Assembly (NCBI GenBank): GCA_001783255.1
Contig: MFRB01000054.1
Span: 1 to 12,986 of the forward strand
Direction: 5' to 3'
DNA: 12,986 nucleotides
Origin: Candidatus Magasanikbacteria bacterium RIFOXYD12_FULL_33_17
Lineage (GTDB): Bacteria > Patescibacteriota > Patescibacteriia > Magasanikbacterales > UBA922
The position numbers were made by a program, and so were the translations under genes. A model generated the notes under the pieces. The model searched no databases. It had not been told where the DNA came from and saw only the letters and a program-made list of their open reading frames with translations. Positions 1 to 5,844 of this stretch are shown one piece after another; position 1 is the stretch's first letter, and each line of letters starts with the position of its first letter.

Positions 1-38
1 ACATTTTGTACAAATTACTGTACACTACCGCTACTAGG

Positions 39-73
39 GGGAGAATCAACCCTTATTCTGCCATATTTTTTTT
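39..73 (+). terminator. Possible intrinsic terminator of a gene upstream of the window
   Basis: An 8-bp stem with one mismatch (39-46 with 55-62, loop 47-54) is followed by a run of T at 66-73. This orientation would end a plus-strand transcript entering from the left. On the minus strand no T-run follows the hairpin, so it does not serve the methyltransferase. Nothing else recognisable lies in 1-126, apart from a short ctactaggggg string at 31-41 that resembles the repeat at 3996-4014. Confidence 0.4.
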
Positions 74-126
74 ATAAATAATACACAAAATACCACACTT
101 TTATGCACCAGTCCTAAAATTTTATT

Positions 127-795
127 TTATCTTTTTGGTTTTGCTACACAAGCAAATTGCAAATGTTTGGTGTCAGAGAAAAATCCAAAAGTTAAGAAAT
201 TAAAGACTTTGAATTTCCAAGATTCTATGCTGTTTATTCCTTCTATTTTGACTAATTCATAATTTAGAGAATCAAACATATCTATAATACTTTTCTCAGT
301 AAAAAATCTAAGATGTGTTTTGTCTAATATCCCGGAATCTTCATATTTCCATTGTTTTTTGAATATTAAATTTACTAAGTTCAGTAAGTATCTAACATTT
401 GGTAATGAACTAACGATTATAGCCTCTGGCGTTAGTTTTGTTTTTATTTTGTTTAGTATTTGATAAGGATCAATAAGATGTTCCAAAATATCATTGAAGA
501 TTATGACGTCGAAATAATTATCTGGCAATTTATCCATTAGACTATTTACATCACCAACAAATACTTTATCCAGTTTTTGTTTGGCAATTTCAGCAGATTT
601 TTCATCTAGTTCAATACCCCAGATTTCTCTAGTATTTTTTTCTTTGAGTTGTTTACTAAAAGTACCTTCGCCACAGCCTACATCTAAGATTTTTTTTGCA
701 GAATCTGGTATATATTTGAGCATTTCTGGACGAGTTTGGGTATAGTAACCATCGTCTTTTATTTGCATGTTTTTTAGATTGGAATTATCATTCAT
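127..795 (-). CDS. Class I SAM-dependent methyltransferase
   Basis: This 222-residue soluble protein has the Rossmann-type methyltransferase core of the UbiG/Methyltransf_23 type. Motif I (ILDVGCGEGTF) is at residues 36-46 and binds S-adenosylmethionine. An acidic residue after strand 2 (GIELD, 60-64) should contact the ribose. GD at 81-82 and the block FDVIIFNDILEHLIDP (95-110) are the post-I and motif IV regions. DKTHLRFFTEKSI (158-170) is typical of methyltransferases found in glycan or surface-polysaccharide clusters. It is the last gene of a minus-strand run, 7 nt after the acetyltransferase. The start is the ATG at 795, preceded by A-rich sequence and no Shine-Dalgarno. The fold is clear, but the substrate (small molecule, sugar or lipid) cannot be read from the sequence. 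Confidence 0.9.
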   Translation of the reverse strand: MNDNSNLKNMQIKDDGYYTQTRPEMLKYIPDSAKKILDVGCGEGTFSKQLKEKNTREIWGIELDEKSAEIAKQKLDKVFVGDVNSLMDKLPDNYFDVIIFNDILEHLIDPYQILNKIKTKLTPEAIIVSSLPNVRYLLNLVNLIFKKQWKYEDSGILDKTHLRFFTEKSIIDMFDSLNYELVKIEGINSIESWKFKVFNFLTFGFFSDTKHLQFACVAKPKR

Positions 796-802
796 AATGA
801 AA

Positions 803-1267
803 TTATTTTATTTTTTTAGCTAGTATGTAAGTTGTTACTTTTTGATTTTCAATCAAGTCAAAAGATTTTTTCTTTACTTGGTAACCTTGTTTTTGGTAAA
901 ATTTTTTGGCAGTAATAGTTGATTCTACTTTGATATTTTTACAACCTTGTTTGAGGAGTGATTGCTCCACTTTTTTTATCAATTTATTTCCAACACCTTG
1001 CCCGATGTAATCTTTGTGAACATAAAGTCCCCAAATTTCACATTTATCTAAAGGATGATCTGTAAAACCGATAATTTTTTCACCATCAAGAGCGACCCAT
1101 CTTTTACACTTGTGGGCACTATCACGAAAACGCTTGACCGAAGTGCGACCAGACCAGGCCTTGATTTCTTCAGGAGTGTAATCATTTTTGTTTACGTTTC
1201 TGATTGTTTGTTTATGCATGCGAACTATGGCGGCATAATCTTCATCGCGAGCGAAACGGATTTTCAT
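803..1267 (-). CDS. GNAT-family N-acetyltransferase
   Basis: A single-domain GNAT protein of 154 residues, the usual length. The N-terminal strand and helix (MKIRFARDEDYAAIVRMHKQ) open the fold. EIWGLYV (77-83) forms strand 4, followed by the acetyl-CoA pyrophosphate loop IGQGVG at 88-93. The first position of that loop is Ile where Arg or Gln is usual; the glycines are kept. The C-terminal AKKFYQKQGYQ (120-130) is the classic motif B helix with its conserved tyrosine. The protein probably moves an acetyl group from acetyl-CoA to an amine of a small molecule or protein; the acceptor is unknown. The gene starts 4 nt after the preceding minus-strand gene and ends 7 nt before the methyltransferase, so it is co-transcribed with both. 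Confidence 0.88.
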   Translation of the reverse strand: MKIRFARDEDYAAIVRMHKQTIRNVNKNDYTPEEIKAWSGRTSVKRFRDSAHKCKRWVALDGEKIIGFTDHPLDKCEIWGLYVHKDYIGQGVGNKLIKKVEQSLLKQGCKNIKVESTITAKKFYQKQGYQVKKKSFDLIENQKVTTYILAKKIK

Positions 1268-1271
1268 ATTT

Positions 1272-1778
1272 TTATTCTATGATGTATTTTTCTTGCATAT
1301 CTTTTAAAAAAATACATCTATTTAAATATGTCTGCCCAAACATGTTTTTCAAGAAAGTAAGCCAAAATAGAAACATATCTTTATTTTTTTTTGCGTTGTC
1401 TTCTCCTAATATGGTTAACAATGTGTTGTTACTTAGTAAAAGTAATGTGCTATCTGATTTGGAATTAAATATAGAATAATAAACAAAGTATCTTTCATTT
1501 AATAATTCTTCAAATTTGTTTTCATCTTCTTCATTTTCACAATATTTTGTGTAACTAAGTGAATGAATTTTATCAAGTATTTTTTTTAGCAGTTCATTTT
1601 TGTCTTCAAAAGATCTTGATACTGCTTTTGTCATATTGAATAAGTCCAATATCATTAATTCTCTTTTTTGATCTTTGTCTAATATGAAGTTTATTTCTTT
1701 AGGTATGAAATTTTCATAATTTAATATTTTTTCTGAAATTATTTTTGCTAAATTATCAATAGTTATATTATTATCCAT
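1272..1778 (-). CDS. Hypothetical protein, helical and soluble, unknown function
   Basis: A 168-residue protein that I do not recognise. It has no signal peptide and no clear membrane segment. It appears largely alpha-helical, with many Lys, Glu, Asn and Leu residues and an acidic patch CENEEDENKFEELLNE around residues 80-95. A hydrophobic aromatic stretch (FLFWLTFLKNMFG, about 136-148) lies near the C terminus and may be a packing or protein-contact helix. The gene is the first of a three-gene minus-strand operon with the acetyltransferase (4-nt gap) and the methyltransferase, and a consensus-like promoter lies just upstream at 1804-1832. It is followed by ordered genes without frameshifts, so it is a real gene. 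No function can be assigned. Confidence 0.7.
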   Translation of the reverse strand: MDNNITIDNLAKIISEKILNYENFIPKEINFILDKDQKRELMILDLFNMTKAVSRSFEDKNELLKKILDKIHSLSYTKYCENEEDENKFEELLNERYFVYYSIFNSKSDSTLLLLSNNTLLTILGEDNAKKNKDMFLFWLTFLKNMFGQTYLNRCIFLKDMQEKYIIE

Positions 1779-1803
1779 ATTTTTAAATAAAAATTATATT
1801 TGT

Positions 1804-1832
1804 ATTTTATCTTGCTTGAAGTCTTTTTGCAA
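1804..1832 (-). promoter_or_regulatory. Sigma-70-type promoter of the hypothetical-GNAT-methyltransferase operon
   Basis: Read on the minus strand, TTGCAA (1827-1832) is separated by exactly 17 nt from TAAAAT (1804-1809). Transcription would start near 1797, giving a short A/T-rich leader before the ATG at 1778. A second TATAAT lies at 1793-1798 but lacks a good -35. Confidence 0.5.
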
Positions 1833-1844
1833 ATTTAAAGGAAA

Positions 1845-2336
1845 TTATTTTTGCTGATTGTTTATTGTATAGTTTATATTTTGATCTTCCTCTGTATAAA
1901 ATACAACCTTATCAGTTTCCATGTTTATTTCTGCGTCAGTTTTGAATATACATAAAAAATCTTCAAATGGTACCAGTTTACCATTTTGTTCCCTCACACC
2001 ACTATCACCAGTTTTTTCTAACTCTAGTTTGCCAATCTTATTAGCTATACTTGAAAGATTGGTATAAATTAGCATATTACTTTTTGGTGAATTAACTGAA
2101 ATTCTAAATGTTTGTTTAAATAATTTATCACTAACATCATTGATTTTTTCAGGAAATTGTGAATATATATTAGGTTTTGAATTAATTATTTCTTGTTGTA
2201 GTATTTGAATTTTTTGATTGTTTGAATTATCAATTGTTTTTCCTGTCCACCAAGTACCAAGAAAGGAAAAAGCCGACAAAAATGCTGCTATTATACCTAC
2301 AAAGGTAAAAATTGAATGTAACGTAGTTGTTTCCAT
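1845..2336 (-). CDS. Membrane-anchored hypothetical protein
   Basis: This 163-residue protein has one strong N-terminal transmembrane helix (about residues 8-28, IFTFVGIIAAFLSAFSFLGTW) and no obvious signal-peptidase site, so it is probably an anchored bitopic protein. The rest is soluble: a helical part (about 40-85, NQKIQILQQEI onward) and then a mixed region with short strands (IFKTDAEINM, KVVFYTE). I recognise no domain. It lies 66 nt upstream of the next minus-strand gene, which has its own promoter, and 40 nt downstream of tRNA-Ser on the same strand, so its transcript may be read-through from the tRNA. No promoter is convincing in the 40-nt gap. Topology and function are open. Confidence 0.65.
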   Translation of the reverse strand: METTTLHSIFTFVGIIAAFLSAFSFLGTWWTGKTIDNSNNQKIQILQQEIINSKPNIYSQFPEKINDVSDKLFKQTFRISVNSPKSNMLIYTNLSSIANKIGKLELEKTGDSGVREQNGKLVPFEDFLCIFKTDAEINMETDKVVFYTEEDQNINYTINNQQK

Positions 2337-2376
2337 AATAAATTAAAATTTAATAAAGTTTAAATCTTATATTTAG

Positions 2377-2466
2377 CGGAGAGAGAGGGATTCGAACCCT
2401 CGGTCCGCCGATTAGGCGGGCAACTGATTTCGAGTCAGACCCATTCGACCACTCTGGCATCTCTCC
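2377..2466 (-). tRNA. tRNA-Ser(CGA)
   Basis: A complete class II tRNA read on the minus strand. The 7-bp acceptor stem pairs 2460-2466 (GGAGAGA) with 2378-2384 (TCTCTCC). The D stem is CCA/TGG. The anticodon loop CTCGAAA is at 2428-2434 with anticodon CGA at 2430-2432, reading UCG. A long variable arm has a 5-bp CCGCC/GGCGG stem, as expected for serine tRNA, and the T arm is GAGGG-TTCGAAT-CCCTC. The outermost anticodon-stem pair is a T-T mismatch. The discriminator base is G at 2377, and CCA is not encoded (the next bases are CTA), so it must be added after transcription. Confidence 0.95.
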
Positions 2467-2491
2467 GTGTTTATAAATTGTTTGAGCTTTT

Positions 2492-2520
2492 CCCCGCCCA
2501 AGGCGGGTGCGCCTTGGGCG
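2492..2520. repeat. GC-rich palindromic repeat between tRNA fragment and tRNA
   Basis: A strong inverted repeat (GCCCAAGGC at 2496-2504 against GCCTTGGGC at 2511-2519) stands out in otherwise AT-rich spacer DNA. It sits exactly where a serine tRNA sequence breaks off. It looks like one of the short dispersed palindromes that also occur at 3996-4105 and 5764-5793, although their sequences differ. Confidence 0.6.
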
Positions 2521-2558
2521 CAGAGAGTGGTACCTTCAACCAGCTCAGACATCTCTCC
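2521..2558 (-). pseudogene. 5' half of a second serine tRNA (truncated)
   Basis: Read on the minus strand from 2558, the sequence begins GGAGAGATG, identical to the 5' end of the intact tRNA-Ser. It continues with a D arm (TCT...AGG closing GAGCTGGTTGA) and the start of an anticodon stem (ACCACT). After CTCT the tRNA pattern stops; no matching 3' anticodon strand, variable arm or T arm follows, and the sequence runs into the GC-rich palindrome. The D arm differs from tRNA-Ser(CGA), so this is not a simple duplicate but a different serine tRNA, perhaps a GCT isoacceptor by analogy. The 3' half is absent from the window. Confidence 0.65.
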
Positions 2559-2576
2559 TTAATGTTAGTTAAGTTA

Positions 2577-2605
2577 ATGTTATTACAAATTGACCACAAA
2601 AGCAA
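2577..2605 (-). promoter_or_regulatory. Probable promoter of the tRNA-Ser region
   Basis: On the minus strand, TTGCTT (2600-2605) and TAACAT (2577-2582) are 17 nt apart. A transcript starting near 2570 would pass through the tRNA fragment and the hairpin and then the intact tRNA-Ser. It is divergent from the promoter at 2620-2648. Confidence 0.4.
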
Positions 2606-2619
2606 GTTTATATCCAAAT

Positions 2620-2648
2620 TTGCCAAAAGCTCTTTTTTGGGCTATGAT
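2620..2648 (+). promoter_or_regulatory. Promoter of the O-antigen ligase-like gene
   Basis: TTGCCA (2620-2625) and TATGAT (2643-2648) are separated by 17 nt. The start point would fall near 2655, inside the 20-bp palindrome at 2649-2668, giving a leader of only about 17 nt before the ATG at 2672. Confidence 0.45.
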
Positions 2649-2668
2649 ATATTTGATTAATCAAATAT
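2649..2668. promoter_or_regulatory. 20-bp perfect palindrome at the transcription/translation start
   Basis: Two 10-base arms, ATATTTGATT and AATCAAATAT, form an uninterrupted perfect palindrome directly after the -10 box and 3 nt before the ATG at 2672. It could be an operator for a dimeric repressor or, as RNA, a small hairpin (8-bp stem, TTAA loop) covering the ribosome landing zone. Confidence 0.45.
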
Positions 2669-2671
2669 TTT

Positions 2672-3961
2672 ATGCTTATTTTAGCCCTTATTTATTTTTT
2701 TATAATTTTATTTGTTAGTTATAAGAACTTTGCTTACGGAATTTATAGTTTGGCTTTGGTTTTACCTTTGTATATTTTGAGATTTCCTATCGGTATTTTG
2801 CCAACTACAGTGTTGGAAATTCATTTCTTGGCAGTATTTTTGATTTGGCTTATTTTTTATTGGAAAGGGGACGGGCAAAGAATAGTTGATTTTATCAAAA
2901 ATCATAAAGTTTTTGTAATCACATTGTTTATATTTTTGTTGGCTTCTTTTGTGAGTATTTTTGTCAGTGCTATTGGGTCAAAGATACCACTTAATAAAAT
3001 TATTTTAGCTTTAGGTATTTGGCGAGCTTTTTTCTTGGAGCCAATTATTTTATTTTTTATTTTAGTTGCTCGTCAGCAAAATCTTTCCAAAACAAAAATG
3101 ATTTGGGCCTTGTTTATAAGTGCTGGTTTGGTTAGTTTGGTTGCAGTGTTTCAAGAAATATTTTTTGTGTTAAATTGGCAATTTCCTTATTTTGGTATGG
3201 CAATTTACGGACGAATGAATAGTATTTATACCACACCCAATGCGATTGGGCTTTTTACTTTACCAATTTTGTTTTTGAGTTTGCTTATGCATGACACTCT
3301 AAAAACAAAATTACAAAAATATTTTTATTATTTTGCTATTTTAATAATTTTATTAGCTAATTTCTTTTCTTTTTCGCAAGGTGCTTGGGTAGCTTTGGCT
3401 GTCGCCAGTGTGGTCTATCTATTTTTTTTAGGTTACAAAAAGTTTAGTGTTGGTCTTGTGATTTTGGGAATAATTATTGTACTTTCCATTCCTACTTTTC
3501 GGTCTATCGTGTTATTTCAGGATAAAGCCGGTAATAATAGGTTTGTCTTGGCTGAATATACTTGGGATTATTTGTCATATTCTCCTCGTCAATTTGTGAC
3601 AGGAGCTGGACTTCGTAATTTTTATGATGCTGTAGAGAATCCTCGTCGTAATCCTTATTTGCTTGAACCTCTGACTTTTCCTCATAATATTTTTTTGAAT
3701 TTTTGGTCAGAGATTGGACTTTTTGGGATGCTTTCTTTTTTCTTTATTTTTGTTTTGCTTATCAAGTATACTTGGGACTTAGAAGACAAAAAAAAGAGAG
3801 CTATTTTGCTCGCAATGCTCGTAGTTTTTTTTGTGCATGGTTTAGTAGATGTTCCTTATTTCAAAAATGATTTGGCTTTTGCTTTTTGGATTTTTGCCTT
3901 TATTATATTTAGTCAAAAGTCTACTAAGTCCGTAAAGTTTATAAAGTCTAAAGTCATCTAA
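2672..3961 (+). CDS. O-antigen ligase/polymerase-like membrane protein (Wzy_C family)
   Basis: A 429-residue polytopic membrane protein with about ten to twelve hydrophobic segments. A loop containing YTTPNAIGLF (186-195) precedes a cluster of helices. A large extracytoplasmic loop (about 280-345) ends in PHNIFLNFWSEIGLFG (337-352), which matches the HN-x-L-x(4)-E-x-G-x(2)-G signature of the Wzy_C (PF04932) domain; SQGAW (235-239) corresponds to the conserved segment before it. HGLVDVPYFKND (389-400) is also typical of this family. Members either polymerise lipid-linked repeat units or transfer glycans to a lipid or protein acceptor outside the cytoplasmic membrane. The two roles cannot be separated by sequence. 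A flippase gene faces it across a repeat block, which fits a surface glycan role. No Shine-Dalgarno is visible. Confidence 0.85.
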   Translation: MLILALIYFFIILFVSYKNFAYGIYSLALVLPLYILRFPIGILPTTVLEIHFLAVFLIWLIFYWKGDGQRIVDFIKNHKVFVITLFIFLLASFVSIFVSAIGSKIPLNKIILALGIWRAFFLEPIILFFILVARQQNLSKTKMIWALFISAGLVSLVAVFQEIFFVLNWQFPYFGMAIYGRMNSIYTTPNAIGLFTLPILFLSLLMHDTLKTKLQKYFYYFAILIILLANFFSFSQGAWVALAVASVVYLFFLGYKKFSVGLVILGIIIVLSIPTFRSIVLFQDKAGNNRFVLAEYTWDYLSYSPRQFVTGAGLRNFYDAVENPRRNPYLLEPLTFPHNIFLNFWSEIGLFGMLSFFFIFVLLIKYTWDLEDKKKRAILLAMLVVFFVHGLVDVPYFKNDLAFAFWIFAFIIFSQKSTKSVKFIKSKVI

Positions 3962-3995
3962 TTATTAAAAGTTTTTTAAAAATAGTTAGACAATC

Positions 3996-4105
3996 CCCCT
4001 CCTACTAGGAGGGGTTAGGGGAGGTCTAATGTATAATAAAACGTTTTATCTTGCTAAAGACCCCTTCTAACCTGCTTGCCGGTAGGCACGGCTCCTCCTA
4101 CTAAA
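3996..4105. repeat. Imperfect inverted-repeat block between convergent genes
   Basis: A nested palindromic region. A perfect 14-bp palindrome (4036-4049, ATAAAACGTTTTAT) sits at its core. Arms at 4013-4027 and 4058-4072 match with 3 mismatches over 15 bp. Outside them, a left hairpin (3996-4002 with 4008-4014, CCCCTCC/GGAGGGG) has a counterpart on the right near 4092-4104 (ctcctcctacta), but the right copy carries about 20 extra GC-rich bases (gcttgccggtaggcacggct) that are themselves nearly palindromic. The block is noncoding and could end transcription from both sides. Confidence 0.6.
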
Positions 4106-4120
4106 AGAAACCAAGTTTAT

Positions 4121-5542
4121 TTATTTTTTCAAAGTTAATAAATCTTTGATATTATCTCTGCTCAAGGCTTTGGTTGCTATCAATGACAAGAAATAAACTA
4201 GAGCACTCAAAACGATTACTAGCAAAACTGGTAATTTTTTTGTGAATATTATAAATATACCCATTACTAAACTAGACAAAAGTATTTTGAAAAATAAATT
4301 TAAGTTTAATTTGGTCATTAATTTTTTTTTGATAAACCAGACTAACATTATTCCTGTATAGAATTCAGAAAAAACAGTCATCCAAGCTGCGCCATACATA
4401 CCATATTTTGGTATGAAAATCATGTAGCCAGTGAGGGTAATAAAAGCATTGGTGATATAGATCCACATAACTTTTTTTTGTAAGTTTATGGCTACAGCTA
4501 GGTGACCAAAAATTCCACCTAAGAAAACTCCTAGAGTGGCAATAGATAAAATTTGTAAGGCATAACCAGACACAAAAAATTTTTCTCCAGCTACGAGAAT
4601 TATTAGTTCATGAGACAATAAAAACAGACCAATAAACATGGGCATAGAGATAATCATCATAGCATCAAAAGCTAGTTGATATCTACTTTTGAATTCTTCT
4701 TTATTATTTTGAGCCCAAGAATTAGCTAAAAGTGGAAGCATTACACCCATAATCATCATGGCAGTTTGCGTGACGATATCAATAACACGATAAGCAGCTC
4801 CATAAATACTTACCTCAGTTTGAGCTTTGAAATAACTTAGTAATAGGACATCACCGCGTAAATAAATAACATTGAAAATCACACCAATAGTAATAGGCCA
4901 CATTTTTGTGATAATACTTAACCAAATATTTTTGTTGAATTCAAAATTTATTTTGGTTTGTTTGCGGATATATAAGTACAGGCTAAAGGTATAACTAATA
5001 CTACCTAAAATTATTATCCACATCAGAGTTAGAAACTGAGCCTGATTGTAAATAGCCAAAAAAAGGCCAATAACCAAAATTAAACGACTAATTATTTCTC
5101 CTGTAGCTTGGATTTGCATTTTCAATTTTTCTTGCAAAAAACCAATAAAAACTTGGTTGAGAGCAATGGCAAAAAATGATATAGCTGTAAAAGCAATAGC
5201 AACTTTTACTTCGTGAGGGTAGGGAAAAAATATTGCAAAAAGTGGGGCAATACTCAGAAAAAATAGAGCTGAAAAGAAACGGAAGGTGAGTAAGTTGTTG
5301 AATAATTTTGTTTTATCAAATTTGTTTTCACCAAGCATTTGAGCTGTCACAGGTGTCATACCAAAGTCTATGAGTATGCCTATGAAACTCAAAAAAGAAA
5401 TAGTGGTAATATACCAACCAAATTTTTCTACACCTAAATAGCGAGTCATCATGGCTATGGCAAAAAGACCTAAAAAAGTAGATATTATTTTTCCAATTAT
5501 TTGGGAGCTGGTATTGTGAGCGACTTGTTTGAGGAGTGACAT
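4121..5542 (-). CDS. Wzx-type oligosaccharide flippase (MOP/PST superfamily)
   Basis: A 473-residue protein with about twelve to fourteen membrane helices, the normal size for a polysaccharide flippase. The opening NTSSQIIGKIISTFLGLFAI, followed by MTRYLGVEKFGWY, is the family's N-terminal signature: helix 1 plus the conserved R-YLG---FG loop. IDFGMTPVTAQML and the mid-protein charged segment YLRGDVLLLSYFK are also typical. These proteins flip undecaprenyl-linked glycans across the cytoplasmic membrane. The frame is open up to a TTG at 5632, but I chose the ATG at 5542 because the family match begins there, because the 30 extra residues look unlike the family, and because a 17-nt-spaced promoter overlaps that extension. 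Its partner is probably the ligase-like protein encoded at 2672-3961. Confidence 0.88.
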   Translation of the reverse strand: MSLLKQVAHNTSSQIIGKIISTFLGLFAIAMMTRYLGVEKFGWYITTISFLSFIGILIDFGMTPVTAQMLGENKFDKTKLFNNLLTFRFFSALFFLSIAPLFAIFFPYPHEVKVAIAFTAISFFAIALNQVFIGFLQEKLKMQIQATGEIISRLILVIGLFLAIYNQAQFLTLMWIIILGSISYTFSLYLYIRKQTKINFEFNKNIWLSIITKMWPITIGVIFNVIYLRGDVLLLSYFKAQTEVSIYGAAYRVIDIVTQTAMMIMGVMLPLLANSWAQNNKEEFKSRYQLAFDAMMIISMPMFIGLFLLSHELIILVAGEKFFVSGYALQILSIATLGVFLGGIFGHLAVAINLQKKVMWIYITNAFITLTGYMIFIPKYGMYGAAWMTVFSEFYTGIMLVWFIKKKLMTKLNLNLFFKILLSSLVMGIFIIFTKKLPVLLVIVLSALVYFLSLIATKALSRDNIKDLLTLKK

Positions 5543-5603
5543 AAGACACTGATTACAAGGATTTTTTAGGATTACACTGATATTTGTTGATAAATTTACA
5601 TAT

Positions 5604-5632
5604 ATTTTAACAAATTTTGCTGTATTTAGCAA
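5604..5632 (-). promoter_or_regulatory. Promoter of the flippase gene
   Basis: On the minus strand, TTGCTA (5627-5632) and TAAAAT (5604-5609) have a 17-nt spacer. Transcription near 5597 gives a leader of about 55 nt before the ATG at 5542. Its position inside the upstream open frame argues against the TTG start. Confidence 0.45.
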
Positions 5633-5689
5633 TCTTTGATAAATATTGTTTGACTGTGATTTGTTTGTTGATAACTAACGTAATTTTGC

Positions 5690-5705
5690 TAAGACTACAG
5701 TCTTA
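5690..5705. promoter_or_regulatory. 16-bp palindrome next to the SpoIID-gene promoter
   Basis: TAAGACT-AC-AGTCTTA has perfect 7-bp arms around a 2-bp centre. It ends 7 bp before the -35 element of the plus-strand promoter, a usual place for a regulator site. No T-run follows, and the loop is too short for a normal terminator. Confidence 0.4.
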
Positions 5706-5712
5706 AAAAAGG

Positions 5713-5742
5713 TTGGTTAAAAAGAGTAAAATGTGGTATAAT
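5713..5742 (+). promoter_or_regulatory. Promoter of the SpoIID-RodZ-like operon, extended -10 type
   Basis: TATAAT at 5737-5742 is preceded by TGG (an extended -10 TG motif), and TTGGTT lies at 5713-5718 with an 18-nt spacer. Transcription should begin near 5750, leaving a leader of about 95 nt. The gene-free stretch 5543-5844 therefore holds two divergent promoters, one palindrome and a structured leader; I see no gene in it. Confidence 0.6.
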
Positions 5743-5763
5743 TGTCAAAGACAAAATATTAAT

Positions 5764-5811
5764 TTAATCCCGACCCCGTTGGGACGAGATTAATTACTGG
5801 TAGCTTGCTAC
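5764..5811 (+). other. Two hairpins in the 5' leader of the SpoIID gene
   Basis: TTAATC (5764-5769) pairs with GATTAA (5788-5793) around an interrupted GC-rich inner stem (CG 71-72 with CG 85-86 and CCC 75-77 with GGG 81-83). A second small hairpin, GTAGC-TT-GCTAC, is at 5800-5811. Both lie between the promoter and the ATG. The first has the GC-rich look of a dispersed palindrome inserted in the leader. No known riboswitch is recognised. Confidence 0.4.
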
Positions 5812-5844
5812 TGTGTAGTTGATTCTGTTTTTAAAATCCGAATT

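Noticed and set aside
1055..1479. Two plus-strand open frames opposite the acetyltransferase and the hypothetical gene
   Set aside because: Antisense to genes with clear domain or operon support; composition is that of a reverse-strand shadow.
2478..2660. Open frame of 60 codons on the plus strand
   Set aside because: It runs across the GC-rich hairpin and the tRNA fragment, contains no protein-like pattern, and overlaps two promoters.
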